A stretch of 45,438 nt of DNA from Paludibacter sp. (GCA_020049515.1 JAIFKQ010000012.1:1-45438), one strand, 5' to 3'; counted from the first letter of the stretch, positions 8,052-17,237 are shown. The notes: generated from the letters alone by a model not told the origin. Numbers and translations: made by a program.

Positions 8052-8855
8052 TTACTCTACCTTATTTAGGTTAATTTCTACTTTTTTTGCCTCATCCCAA
8101 ATTACATCCATATCTTCCAAACTCATTTCTTTTAAATCTACACCTAATGATATAGTTTTGGATTCTAAGTAATTAAACCTACTAATAAATTTTCTATTGG
8201 TACGTTCTAAAGCATTTTCGGGATTAATATCATACAATCGGGCTGCATTTATAAGGCTAAAAATTAAATCTCCAAATTCGGCTTCCATTTTATCCTTATC
8301 CATGGCGTTAATTTCCACCTTAAATTCATTAATTTCCTCTTGCACTTTATCCCATACTTGCTCGCGAAATTCCCAATCGAAGCCCACACTTCGAACTTTA
8401 TCCTGTATTCGATGAGCTTTAATCATGGCTGGCAGTGACATTGGCACACCCGATAAAACAGATTTATTTCCACCCTTTTCTTTCAATTTAAGCGTTTCCC
8501 AATTTTGTAGCACTGCTTCTGTGGTGGGTGCTTCCACGTCGGCAAAAATATGTGGATGACGGTAAATCAGTTTTTCGCACAATCCCTTGCACACATCATA
8601 AATGTCAAAGTCTTCCGTTTCTTTTCCCATTTCGGCATAAAAAACAATGTGCAATAGTATATCTCCCAGCTCCTTACGTATCTCATTTTTATCATTTTTT
8701 ATTATTGCATCCGCTAGTTCGTATGTTTCCTCGATGGTAAGGGTACGCAGACTATCAAAGGTTTGTTCCTTATCCCAAGGACATTTAGCGCGAAGTTCGG
8801 TCATTATTTCAAGCAGACGATGAAATTGTTCTAGTTTTTCTGAAATTGTATGCAT
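8052..8855 (-). CDS. mazG: Nucleoside triphosphate pyrophosphohydrolase MazG
   Basis: MazG hydrolyses (d)NTPs to the monophosphate and pyrophosphate, cleaning the nucleotide pool. The 267-aa length is that of the full two-domain enzyme. Domain 1 has CPWDKEQTFDSLRTLTIEET and the metal-binding EExxE with downstream ELGD (E43, E46, E62, D65). Domain 2 repeats the pattern in EEINEFKVEI and EFGDLIFSLINAAR. The start at 8855 gives the family-typical N-terminal LEQFHRLLEIMTELR. It is convergent with the CDF gene. No TAnnTTTG box was found close upstream. The assignment is firm from domain order and motifs. Confidence 0.95.
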   Translation of the reverse strand: MHTISEKLEQFHRLLEIMTELRAKCPWDKEQTFDSLRTLTIEETYELADAIIKNDKNEIRKELGDILLHIVFYAEMGKETEDFDIYDVCKGLCEKLIYRHPHIFADVEAPTTEAVLQNWETLKLKEKGGNKSVLSGVPMSLPAMIKAHRIQDKVRSVGFDWEFREQVWDKVQEEINEFKVEINAMDKDKMEAEFGDLIFSLINAARLYDINPENALERTNRKFISRFNYLESKTISLGVDLKEMSLEDMDVIWDEAKKVEINLNKVE

Positions 8856-9612
8856 TATAAAAAAAATAAGTAAGTAAATAAAGTAATGTTGATAATAACG
8901 TGTATTTTAGCAGATAGACACACATCAAAATGGCACTTTAGCCAATGAGCAATGGATTCACTTTTGTGTCATAATCGATATTGAGTGCCTCATTTGGAAC
9001 ATAAAAACATTGGCAATAACAAAAATTGCATCTTATCAGTTTGTTATTTCTATTATTTTGTTGACGTTATGATTTTAAATTTTGGCCTTGCAATTACCGC
9101 CAACAAAGATACTCATTTTAAATTTCAATTTGGTGATATGCCCAATTGTGTTGAATTTACTGGAACTTAACGTTCTTGAAAACAAATTATCAGAAAAAAG
9201 AGTTTAACTGTTCAAGATTAGTTCAACATTAGGTTGAGCAGGTTTATTTTGATTAAATATTCATTGAAAAAATGCATCAAGCATTATAAAAAATTGAAAA
9301 TAGGAAAACAAAATGAGTACAAAAAGAGTAATGTCTATTCGTATTTTAAGAAATAAATTGCAGCAATAAAGAAGAAAGTCTGTACTTTGATGTATATAGC
9401 TGTATTTAATACAATTAGCTCTGTTTATTATTTAAATATAAAATGATATTTTAAAATATAAGCGAAGATAAAATCTAAAAATACAATATTTATTGTGGGA
9501 TTACTTATATTTAACAAAAAGAAAATTGTAAATAAAAATAGTTACAATACATTTGCAGTTGGAGTAACTTTCGAGTCAAAAAGGCAATTTAAATTTATAA
9601 ATATTTTCATTC
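8856..9612. other. 757-bp AT-rich spacer upstream of the ABC module
   Basis: Divergent spacer between mazG and the ABC ATPase gene. The right end holds a complete plus-strand promoter (9526-9555). The rest is low-complexity AT sequence with no frame that resembles a protein; a 61-codon frame at 8985-9170 has unconvincing composition. No tRNA, rRNA or clear riboswitch fold was seen. Confidence 0.5.
9526..9555 (+). promoter_or_regulatory. Complete Bacteroidota promoter: TTG - 19 bp - TACATTTG
   Basis: The -33 TTG (9526-9528) and -7 TACATTTG (9548-9555) are separated by exactly 19 bp, the standard spacing for the primary sigma factor of Bacteroidota. It lies 57 bp upstream of the ABC ATPase start at 9613. 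Confidence 0.7.
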
Positions 9613-10476
9613 ATGAAGAACTTAATCGACATAACTAATCTGGAATTTCGATATAGAAATCAAACAAAATTATTATCTAATTTGAATTTGGAGGTTAAAT
9701 CTGGTGGCATTTATGGGTTACTGGGTAAAAACGGTGAAGGTAAAAGCACCTTATTAAAGTTAATATCTGGTCTTCTATTTCCTTTGAAAGGTAGCATTTC
9801 TGTGTTGGAAGCCGAACCTCAAAAGCGGTTGCCTAAAATGCTGCAAGGGATATTCTTTTTGCCCGAAGATATGGCTGTTTCTACCCTGAGCTTAAAAAGA
9901 TATGTGAAAACGTATGCTCCCTTCTACCCCAAATTCCGATTAAGTCTATTTTACAATTATGTTAACGAATTTGGATTAGACCCCTTAACTAAAGATCTCA
10001 GTACAATGTCCTACGGACAGAAAAAGAAATTTATGATAGCTTTTGGATTATCCACCAATGCCAAAATTATACTCATGGACGAGCCTACCAACGGCTTAGA
10101 CATTCCATCCAAAGGCGTGTTTAGAAGAATAGTAGCCTCGGCAATTGATGAAGATTGTTCAATTGTAATTTCGACACACCAAGTACTTGATTTAGATAAT
10201 CTTATTGATAACATTATCATTATGGAGGAGCATGAAATCGTATTTAACCAGTCTATAGAAAATATACTTAGAAAAATGTATTTCGATACTGATAATAAAA
10301 TAAAGACAGAAAACAAGCTTATATACAAAGAGGACACAATAAAAGGGACTTTACAAGTTTGTGAAAATATAGCAGGGGAAGAAAGCAATTTGAATATTGA
10401 ATTATTATTTAATGCAGTTGTTGCTCGAAAGGAAATTGTTAAAGAATTATTTGAAAAAGAAAAAACTAGACTTTAA
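9613..10476 (+). CDS. ABC transporter ATP-binding protein
   Basis: A 287-aa cytoplasmic ATPase subunit of an ABC transporter. Walker A is GKNGEGKST (residues 38-46). A divergent signature SYGQKKKF replaces the usual LSGGQ, followed by Walker B KIILMDEPTNGLD and the switch histidine in STHQ. The C-terminal 80 residues are poorly conserved and Lys/Glu-rich. The NGLDIPSKGVFRRIVAS context resembles the YtrB/CcmA-type exporter ATPases often found with a 6-helix membrane subunit. It has its own promoter at 9526-9555. The membrane subunit at 10750 follows after a 273-bp gap, so the pair is probable rather than proven. No GntR-type regulator, which often accompanies such modules, is adjacent. Confidence 0.9.
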   Translation: MKNLIDITNLEFRYRNQTKLLSNLNLEVKSGGIYGLLGKNGEGKSTLLKLISGLLFPLKGSISVLEAEPQKRLPKMLQGIFFLPEDMAVSTLSLKRYVKTYAPFYPKFRLSLFYNYVNEFGLDPLTKDLSTMSYGQKKKFMIAFGLSTNAKIILMDEPTNGLDIPSKGVFRRIVASAIDEDCSIVISTHQVLDLDNLIDNIIIMEEHEIVFNQSIENILRKMYFDTDNKIKTENKLIYKEDTIKGTLQVCENIAGEESNLNIELLFNAVVARKEIVKELFEKEKTRL

Positions 10477-10749
10477 GTGTGTGCTTAAAATTACTCAGTA
10501 TTTTTTTACTTCCTAAAAAAAAAGATTCAAAATAGTTGCTTTATTAAAATCGGGTTTCAACTACCCATATTTTCACATTTTTTTAAGTGTGAGTATTTAG
10601 CTAAAAGGCTGAGAGCCACAAAAACAACAAAGTTTATTTTTCATTAATTCACACCCACCGAAAAAGATTTTTTTTAATAAATACAAAAAAAAGGGAGTAA
10701 TATATTAACAATAAAAAAAATAAAAAGTACATATTAAACAACATCTATC

Positions 10750-11502
10750 ATGAGTATCAAAAATATTGCCCTTCTTCTTAAACGGTATTTTGTAGAAAAT
10801 AGCTACAGAGAAATTTTATTTTGGAGTATTATTACCTTAATATTTACCGTATTCGACCATCGTGATTTTGTACGATTAATTTTGTATATTAGTGGTTTAA
10901 TATTTTCGATAAACCTTTACAAAGAACTTTGGAATGCACCTAGTGGCAACAATTTCTTTTTGATACCAGCTACTCAAGCTGAAAAAATTACAGTTGCTAT
11001 TCTGTTAAATACCGTTTATTATTTCATAATGACATTGATGGCCTATACTCTTGGTCATCTGCTCATTATGTTTGTATATCATTTAATCCTTAAAATATCC
11101 ATTCCCATAAACTGGGATATATTTATTGCCACAAAAACAATATTTTTAAACGGAAGAACATATTATTCAACCGAAAATGAGTTTTGGACAATACTTGCTA
11201 ATTTTGCCTTTATTCAAGCTATATCAATGGTAGGATCACTCTATTTTAGAAATAATTCCACCATAAAATCTATTGCAAGCTTAATGGGTATTGCCCTATT
11301 TTTGGGTATTATTCAATTAGGCTTAATGAAATTATTTTTAGGAGATGTAAACTTCACGGATGCCATACTATATCTGAATATTATTTTTAACAATCAGAAC
11401 ATGCCAATTTTTGTGAAGTATTTAGTTAGCATTTTTGGTTATTTACTTATCCCATATTTATGGTTGTTAAGCTATTATAGGCTAACAGAAAAGCAAGTAT
11501 GA
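10750..11502 (+). CDS. ABC-type membrane subunit (multi-span protein)
   Basis: A 250-aa integral membrane protein with about six hydrophobic segments. These lie near residues 20-36, 40-56, 80-105, 145-165, 175-195 and 225-245. There is no enzymatic motif. Its position after the ABC ATPase and before two small membrane proteins suggests that it is the transporter permease. The AxxAEKITVAIL segment after the second helix resembles the short loop seen in Bacteroidota ABC-2-like permeases (PATQAEKITVAILLNTVYYF). The sequence itself has low similarity to families I can name. Start ATG at 10750; no TAnnTTTG box is obvious in the 273-bp gap. Confidence 0.65.
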   Translation: MSIKNIALLLKRYFVENSYREILFWSIITLIFTVFDHRDFVRLILYISGLIFSINLYKELWNAPSGNNFFLIPATQAEKITVAILLNTVYYFIMTLMAYTLGHLLIMFVYHLILKISIPINWDIFIATKTIFLNGRTYYSTENEFWTILANFAFIQAISMVGSLYFRNNSTIKSIASLMGIALFLGIIQLGLMKLFLGDVNFTDAILYLNIIFNNQNMPIFVKYLVSIFGYLLIPYLWLLSYYRLTEKQV

Positions 11503-11553
11503 GTTTATAATTAAATGGTTTGCAACAATATACAACAATAAAAACAACAAATT

Positions 11554-11790
11554 ATGAAAACAACAAATAGGATTACTAAAGCCGCGGTAGTAGTAATAGT
11601 TGTGGGTTTTGGATTTTTTCATAACATCAATAATAGATTGTATTTTTATGAACCAATAGAGTTGACTTCATCACGAATTGAGTCCAAAACCATTGAAAAA
11701 GATACACTTAAGACATGCGATACTGGAATTTATAATTATACCAAATCATTTATCAAAACTAGTATTATACACTTTATCTCCAATTTATGA
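11554..11790 (+). CDS. Small single-span membrane protein, first of a tandem pair
   Basis: A 78-aa protein with one N-terminal hydrophobic segment (AAVVVIVVGFGFF, residues 10-22) and a polar, Ser/Thr/Lys-rich tail. Its opening MKTTNRITK resembles MKTSNKLLL of the next gene, so the two may be diverged paralogues. Its last four bases overlap the next start in an ATGA arrangement (11787-11790), which implies translational coupling. It lies 51 bp after the ABC membrane subunit and is probably in its operon. No function is known to me. The tail has no second helix and no recognisable motif. Confidence 0.6.
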   Translation: MKTTNRITKAAVVVIVVGFGFFHNINNRLYFYEPIELTSSRIESKTIEKDTLKTCDTGIYNYTKSFIKTSIIHFISNL

Positions 11791-11972
11791 AAACAAGCAA
11801 TAAACTACTACTCGGATTATTTGGTTTAGTTTTTTTGGGCATGATAGTATTTAATTTTTTTCTAACCAAAGAAATAAAAAATGCTCCAATACCGAATAAT
11901 CAAATGAATATGAATCCTGTTCTCGATTCGCTTTTGATTGATATTGATACAACTAAAATAAATTATAACTAA
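11787..11972 (+). CDS. Small single-span membrane protein, second of a tandem pair
   Basis: A 61-aa protein with a strong N-terminal helix (LLLGLFGLVFLGMIVFNFFL) and a short acidic periplasmic-side tail with NMNPVLDSLLIDIDT. It starts inside the stop region of the previous gene (ATGA overlap), so it is likely coupled to it. Similar MKTSNKLLLGLF-type small proteins occur beside ABC modules in other Bacteroidota, as far as I recall. That would fit an accessory subunit, but no function is established. Too short for confident homology. Confidence 0.6.
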   Translation: MKTSNKLLLGLFGLVFLGMIVFNFFLTKEIKNAPIPNNQMNMNPVLDSLLIDIDTTKINYN

Positions 11973-12310
11973 TCTAAAATAAATTATATCAGAACTTTAG
12001 CAATATATATATTTTTTGAATCAATTTTCAAATACTTGACTTTGCTCAAACATGTCGATTTTAACTTTCGATTTTAGAAAGATACAACTCTGAGGGGACA
12101 AATATTTTAGTTTTAAAAACGAAATACCAATAAGTAACGATTCTTAATTTTTGAGGATGTTTTGGCTTAGATCTATCTTCTTTCAAGATAAAAGACATAA
12201 TTACTTTTAAAATTAAAAATCAGATTCATAACTAGTTTAGTAAGAGAATAGACTCATATAAAATTAGCTGAAAATGAATAAAATAATCGCTCTATAAAAA
12301 TTCGAAAATA
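11973..12310. other. 338-bp AT-rich spacer
   Basis: Spacer between the ABC module and the 84-aa membrane protein. It is low-complexity AT sequence; I saw no terminator with a T tract, no TAnnTTTG box and no candidate gene. Confidence 0.45.
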
Positions 12311-12565
12311 ATGAATAAAAAACCAACTCTTGTTTTTTGTCTAATCATGGATTTGATTGGAGTTGCGAGCTATTTTATGCCTGGTATTGGAGAAGGGTTC
12401 GATCTATTTTGGGCTCCAATTTCCGCGTATTTATTTTACAGGAGTTTTGGAGGTAAAATAGGGCAAATGGGGGCATTTATCAATTTCGTAGAAGAGATAT
12501 TGCCATTTACCGATATAATTCCAACATTTACTTTGGTATATTTATACAAAAGATTTAAGAAGTAA
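12311..12565 (+). CDS. Conserved small membrane protein of unknown function
   Basis: An 84-aa protein with two hydrophobic stretches (about residues 7-27 and 32-42) and a conserved-looking polar middle: YFMPGIGEGFDLFWAPISAY, then SFGGKIGQMGAFINFVEEIL and PFTDIIPTFTLVYLY. The Pro/Gly and acidic residues inside the membrane regions (PGIGEGFD, VEEILPFTD) look functional rather than chance. I recall very similar short proteins in other Bacteroidota but no assigned role. It is followed 40 bp later by the glutamine amidotransferase gene, so both may be one transcript. Confidence 0.7.
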   Translation: MNKKPTLVFCLIMDLIGVASYFMPGIGEGFDLFWAPISAYLFYRSFGGKIGQMGAFINFVEEILPFTDIIPTFTLVYLYKRFKK

Positions 12566-12605
12566 TTTAACAAAAATAAAAACTATATTATTATTTTTTC
12601 TCACA

Positions 12606-13304
12606 ATGAAAAAGCTATCAATCCACGCTCTGTTGCATGTTCCATTCGAAGGGTTGGGATGCATTGAAAACTGGATAAATGATAATGGTCATTCTCTATC
12701 GTTTACTCAATTTTACTCCTCCTATCAACTTCCTAGCGCAGATACAATTGATTGGTTGATTGTTATGGGTGGACCAATGGGTATTTATGATGATAATTTA
12801 TATCCTTGGCTTAGCGCCGAAAAAGAATTTATAGCTGAGGTTATTTCCAAAAATAAAACTGTAATTGGTATTTGTTTGGGCTCTCAGCTTATTGCAAATG
12901 TATTGGGCGCGAGGGTTTATACTAATAAACAAAAAGAAATTGGTTGGTTCGACATAAATAAAAGTCACATTTCCAAAGATTTACCTATCATTAGTGATTT
13001 TGAAACTCAATTTCGAGTTTTTCACTGGCATGGCGACACTTTCGATTTGCCAACAAGCAGCACACTTCTTTTCAGCTCCGCTGTTTGCATAAATCAAGCT
13101 TTTTTGTATAATGATAAAGTATTGGGCTTGCAATTTCATTTTGAGGTTACAAAAGATTCGTTGCTACAAATGATAGAAAATGGACAGTCCGAACTCATTG
13201 AGAATGATACAATTCAAACAGCAGAAACGATAGTGGCTCAAAGTATATACATTGCTTCAAACAATAAAAAAATGGTTGAGATACTTAATTATTTGAGCCG
13301 ATAA
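12606..13304 (+). CDS. Class I glutamine amidotransferase (GMP synthase-like)
   Basis: A 232-aa stand-alone GATase1 protein. The triad is visible: nucleophile C90 in GICLGSQ, then H178 and E180 in LQFHFEV. The oxyanion segment VMGGPMGIYD is also present. It has no synthetase domain, so it is not a complete GMP synthase. Such stand-alone proteins (the YLR126C/PuuD-like group) are usually glutaminases or gamma-glutamyl hydrolases of unknown substrate. It begins 40 bp after the small membrane protein gene. The next gene, ppdK, has its own promoter box. Confidence 0.88.
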   Translation: MKKLSIHALLHVPFEGLGCIENWINDNGHSLSFTQFYSSYQLPSADTIDWLIVMGGPMGIYDDNLYPWLSAEKEFIAEVISKNKTVIGICLGSQLIANVLGARVYTNKQKEIGWFDINKSHISKDLPIISDFETQFRVFHWHGDTFDLPTSSTLLFSSAVCINQAFLYNDKVLGLQFHFEVTKDSLLQMIENGQSELIENDTIQTAETIVAQSIYIASNNKKMVEILNYLSR

Positions 13305-13382
13305 AGTAAAAATGTCGTGACATTAAACTTCATTTTTAGTTTTTTATAAGAATTTCAGTTTATTATATTCCCAAAAATAGCA

Positions 13383-13390
13383 TAACTTTG
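13383..13390 (+). promoter_or_regulatory. -7 box (TAACTTTG) for ppdK
   Basis: An exact TAnnTTTG match 52 bp before the ppdK ATG. No -33 TTG at the ideal distance was seen. Confidence 0.6.
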
Positions 13391-13442
13391 CAATCCTTAA
13401 ATGATATGATATATAAACCATTTTAAATTTAAAAATTCAATT

Positions 13443-16166
13443 ATGATAAACACAAAAAGAGTTTATACCTTTGGAAACGGAAAAGCTGAAGGTAAAGCAG
13501 AAATGAAAAATTTACTTGGCGGAAAAGGAGCAAATCTTGCTGAAATGAATTTGATTGGCGTGCCAGTTCCTCCCGGTTTCACTATCACAACAGATGTTTG
13601 TTCTGAGTATTACACACTTGGTAAGGACAAAGTAGTTGAACTTTTAAAACCTGAAGTATCGGCAGCCATTGCAGAGCAGGAAGTTTTAATGAGTTCGAAA
13701 TTTGGCGATATTGATAATCCCTTATTAGTTTCTGTACGATCGGGAGCTCGTGCTTCAATGCCCGGAATGATGGACACCATTTTGAACTTAGGATTGAACG
13801 ATGCGGTGGTTGAAGGAATTATTCGTAAAACAGGAAATGCTCGTTTTGCTTGGGATTCTTACCGTCGTTTTGTACAAATGTATGGTGATGTCGTTTTGGG
13901 CATGAAACCTGAAAATAAAAATGATATCGACCCATTCGAAGAAATTATTGAGCATATCAAACATGATAAGGGTGTTGAATTAGATACTCAACTTTCGGTT
14001 GAAGATTTAATTGAAATGGTTAAGCGTTTTAAAGCAGCTGTCTTAAAACAGACAGGACATAATTTTCCTGAAAATGCATACGAACAACTCTGGGGTGCTG
14101 TATGCTCGGTATTTGACTCGTGGATGAATGATCGCGCAATTCTTTATCGCAAAATGGAAGGAATTCCTGCCGAATGGGGAACTGCCGTTAACGTACAAGC
14201 CATGGTATTTGGCAACATGGGCGAAACTTCTGCCACTGGCGTATGTTTTAGCCGAGATGCTGCTACTGGCGAAGACCAATTTATTGGAGAATATCTTATC
14301 AATGCGCAAGGCGAAGATGTAGTGGCTGGTATTCGTACTCCACAGCAAATTACAAAAATTGGGTCGCAACGTTGGGCCGAATTAGCAAAAGTTTCTGAAG
14401 CAGAGCGTATTGCAAAATATCCTTCGATGGAAGAAGCGATGCCTAGTATTTATTTGGAACTTGACGCTATCCAAACAAAATTGGAAAATCATTATAAAGA
14501 TATGCAGGATATGGAATTTACCGTACAAGAAGGTAAACTATGGTTCTTGCAAACGCGTAATGGAAAACGTACTGGTGCTGCTATGGTTAAAATTGCCATG
14601 GACATGTATCACCAAGGTATGATTGACGAAAAGAAAGCGATTCTGCGTATTGATCCAAACAGATTGGACGAATTATTGCATCCAATTTTCGACGAAAAAG
14701 CCATTGCAAATGCAAAACTTATTGCCAAAGGATTGGCTGCTTCTCCGGGAGCTGCTTCGGGTCGTATCGTTTTTAATGCCGATGATGCTGCCGATTGGGC
14801 TCAGCATGGCGAAAGAGTAATCATGGTACGTGTAGAAACTTCTCCCGAGGATTTAGCTGGTATGGCTGCTGCACAAGGTATTCTGACTGCTCGTGGTGGA
14901 ATGACTTCTCACGCTGCTGTAGTGGCTCGTGGTATGGGAAAATGCTGTGTATCAGGCGCTGGATCTTTGAAAATTGATTACGCCACCAAAACAATAGAAG
15001 TAGATGGTTTGACTTTGAAAGAAGGCGATTATATTTCGTTGAATGGTTCTACTGGTGATATTTTCTTGGGACAAGTAGGAACAAAAGAAGCAGAATTGAA
15101 TGCTGACTTTGCTGAAATTATGACTTTATCGGACAAATATACCAGAATGACTGTTCGTACAAATGCCGATACCCCACACGATGCTATTGTTGCTCGTAAA
15201 TTTGGAGCAAGCGGAATTGGTCTTTGCCGTACTGAACACATGTTCTTTGAGGGTGAGAAAATTAAAGCCATGCGCGAAATGATTTTATCCGAAAACGTAG
15301 AAGGTCGTCGTATTGCATTGGCAAAAATTCTGCCTTACCAACAAGAAGATTTTGAAGGAATATTTGAAGCAATGGCCGGCTGCCCGGTTACAGTTCGTTT
15401 ATTAGATCCACCGTTGCACGAATTTGTTCCTCACGAAGAAAAAGGACAACGTGAAATGGCTGAAGCAATGGGCGTATCGCTGAAAGTTATTAAACAACGT
15501 GTAGAATCATTGCGCGAAGAAAATCCTATGTTGGGTCACCGTGGTTGCCGTTTGGGAAACACTTATCCTGAAATTACCGAAATGCAAACACGTGCTATTT
15601 TGGGTGCTGCTTTGGCATTGAAGAAAAAAGGTATTGTGGCTATTCCTGAAATTATGGTACCATTGGTAGGTATAAAATATGAATTCAACGAACAAGATGC
15701 CATCATTCGTACTACGGCTGCTGCATTATTTGCCGAAAAAGGCGACAGTATTGAGTTTAAAGTCGGGACCATGATTGAAATACCTCGTGCTTGTTTAACT
15801 GCCGAACGTATTGCCGAAAAAGCTGAATTCTTCTCTTTCGGTACCAATGACTTAACTCAAATGACTTTTGGGTATTCGCGCGACGATATTGCTTCTTTCT
15901 TGCCTATTTATTTGGATAAGAAGATTTTGGCTGCCGATCCATTCCAAATCCTCGACCAAAACGGTGTAGGACAATTAATACAAATGGCTACTGAAAAAGG
16001 TCGTTCTGTACGTCCAGACTTAAAAATTGGTATTTGTGGCGAGCATGGTGGCGAACCATCATCGGTTGAATTTTGTCATCGTGCAGGACTGAACTATGTA
16101 AGTTGCTCACCTTTCCGTGTGCCTATCGCAAGATTGGCTGCTGCTCAAGCTGCACTTAAAAACTAG
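13443..16166 (+). CDS. ppdK: Pyruvate, phosphate dikinase
   Basis: PPDK interconverts pyruvate + ATP + Pi and phosphoenolpyruvate + AMP + PPi in the cytoplasm. In anaerobic Bacteroidota it links glycolysis and gluconeogenesis at low energy cost. At 907 aa it has the full bacterial length. The N-terminal nucleotide-binding domain shows LGGKGANLAEM and VSVRSGARASMPGMMDTILN. The phosphohistidine domain has GGMTSHAAVVARGMGKCC, with catalytic H490. The C-terminal PEP/pyruvate barrel has GLCRTEHMFF, PMLGHRGCRLG and GICGEHGGEPSSVEF with catalytic C865. A promoter box precedes it and a strong terminator follows, so it is monocistronic. Codon use is more GC-balanced than its neighbours, consistent with high expression. 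Confidence 0.98.
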   Translation: MINTKRVYTFGNGKAEGKAEMKNLLGGKGANLAEMNLIGVPVPPGFTITTDVCSEYYTLGKDKVVELLKPEVSAAIAEQEVLMSSKFGDIDNPLLVSVRSGARASMPGMMDTILNLGLNDAVVEGIIRKTGNARFAWDSYRRFVQMYGDVVLGMKPENKNDIDPFEEIIEHIKHDKGVELDTQLSVEDLIEMVKRFKAAVLKQTGHNFPENAYEQLWGAVCSVFDSWMNDRAILYRKMEGIPAEWGTAVNVQAMVFGNMGETSATGVCFSRDAATGEDQFIGEYLINAQGEDVVAGIRTPQQITKIGSQRWAELAKVSEAERIAKYPSMEEAMPSIYLELDAIQTKLENHYKDMQDMEFTVQEGKLWFLQTRNGKRTGAAMVKIAMDMYHQGMIDEKKAILRIDPNRLDELLHPIFDEKAIANAKLIAKGLAASPGAASGRIVFNADDAADWAQHGERVIMVRVETSPEDLAGMAAAQGILTARGGMTSHAAVVARGMGKCCVSGAGSLKIDYATKTIEVDGLTLKEGDYISLNGSTGDIFLGQVGTKEAELNADFAEIMTLSDKYTRMTVRTNADTPHDAIVARKFGASGIGLCRTEHMFFEGEKIKAMREMILSENVEGRRIALAKILPYQQEDFEGIFEAMAGCPVTVRLLDPPLHEFVPHEEKGQREMAEAMGVSLKVIKQRVESLREENPMLGHRGCRLGNTYPEITEMQTRAILGAALALKKKGIVAIPEIMVPLVGIKYEFNEQDAIIRTTAAALFAEKGDSIEFKVGTMIEIPRACLTAERIAEKAEFFSFGTNDLTQMTFGYSRDDIASFLPIYLDKKILAADPFQILDQNGVGQLIQMATEKGRSVRPDLKIGICGEHGGEPSSVEFCHRAGLNYVSCSPFRVPIARLAAAQAALKN

Positions 16167-16244
16167 AACACGATTCGTGTTTTGTGTTTTGTATTTTTCA
16201 AAAAGTAGAACATGAACATTAATCGAAATAGATTCAATATTAGA

Positions 16245-16279
16245 AGAGGCTATCTCGTAATGAGTTAGCCTCTTTTTTA
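16245..16279 (+). terminator. Rho-independent terminator after ppdK
   Basis: The stem AAGAGGCTA / TAGCCTCTT (16245-16253 with 16267-16275) has an inner CTC/GAG pairing in the loop and is followed by a T run. It lies 79 bp after the ppdK stop. Confidence 0.85.
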
Positions 16280-16328
16280 TATGCTAAAATACTCATAGAA
16301 AAACATTAGGCAACAACAAGGGAGCTCT

Positions 16329-17087
16329 TTATCTTTTAATCAATATCCGTTTCACCAAGTTTTTCAATCGCTGCAATATAAGTTCCTGTAACCATTCAAT
16401 CTTATTATCAGTCCAGCGTTGAGGATGTGAGGTCATCATAAGTTGCGAGGGCATAGTATTGGTTTTAATTCCTTCAATCACATCTTGTGTGGTTTTATAA
16501 CGAAAATTGAACTTGCTACTCTCTACTTTATCACGCACGCTGTATTGCTCTCCATCCCACATCCTTCCTGTATCTGTTAAATAAAAAACCTTGTCGAAAT
16601 CAATATCAAAATAGGGTTCTCCAGTAATATCGGAGTCAATGTAATTATAGGTTTTCCAAAGGTCTTTATTATCGTATTTACTCCACGGACAGCCATCCAT
16701 GGCAATGGTTTTAATGGGCACTATTGCTCGTAATTTGGACAAATTGGTCTGAAAAGATTGGATGGCAAATTCCGATTTACCGCCTGCATCAACAAAATCG
16801 CGGTAATGATACCCTATTTCGTGGTTTAAATCAGCTATTTGTTTAATAACCAGTGGCTTGAAAATTTCTTTTATAGTAAGGAAAAAATAAGTACTTCGAA
16901 TACCCATTTCCGCCTCCAACTTTGCAAACCGAAGCGCATTGTTGGGCTTTTTGTCAATATCATGTCGCAATATCACAAATTTACCAGCTGCTTTTCCCTG
17001 GCAATACTCATCGAAAGTAAAGAATGAATATCCTTGCAACTGTAAAGTTTCCAGTAATTTACGGTATATTTTTAGTGTAAAATCCAT
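16329..17087 (-). CDS. Polysaccharide deacetylase-like protein
   Basis: A 252-aa NodB-like fold protein. The catalytic-base and metal motif HDID is at residues 42-45 (FVILRHDIDKKPNNALRF), and H89 and H94 (HEIGYHYRDFVD) are candidate metal ligands. The late MTSHPQRW segment could supply the C-terminal histidine. No signal peptide is visible, so it may act in the cytoplasm on a nucleotide-linked or lipid-linked sugar intermediate. The next gene on the same strand, upstream at 17352, is a FemAB/GNAT-like protein; the 264-bp gap between them holds a decayed repeat. The pair fits polysaccharide or cell-envelope work, but the substrate is unknown. Confidence 0.75.
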   Translation of the reverse strand: MDFTLKIYRKLLETLQLQGYSFFTFDEYCQGKAAGKFVILRHDIDKKPNNALRFAKLEAEMGIRSTYFFLTIKEIFKPLVIKQIADLNHEIGYHYRDFVDAGGKSEFAIQSFQTNLSKLRAIVPIKTIAMDGCPWSKYDNKDLWKTYNYIDSDITGEPYFDIDFDKVFYLTDTGRMWDGEQYSVRDKVESSKFNFRYKTTQDVIEGIKTNTMPSQLMMTSHPQRWTDNKIEWLQELILQRLKNLVKRILIKR

Positions 17088-17122
17088 TTTTCTATTTTTT
17101 CTATTTTCTATTTTATTGAATT

Positions 17123-17237
17123 AAGTCCTCTCCGAAAAGTATTACTTGAACGCAAAGAAATTTACATGTTGTGTGAAAAAATTTTGGTAATTCAAATTTT
17201 GTGTCTTTCATTTTAAGCTAAAAAATCGACTTTTTGA
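17123..17237 (+). repeat. Decayed third copy of the 153-bp terminal-inverted-repeat element
   Basis: It begins AAGTCCTCTCCGAAAAGTAT, compared with GAGTCCACTCCGATATGTAT at 18428. It keeps the internal TTGTGTCTTT and TAAAAAATCGACT blocks in the same order and orientation. It is shorter (about 115 bp) and its right terminus is lost. By-eye alignment only. Confidence 0.45.

Noticed and set aside
8985-9170. 61-codon open frame in the spacer before the ABC module
   Set aside because: No start context, promoter or protein-like pattern; composition matches the surrounding AT-rich spacer.
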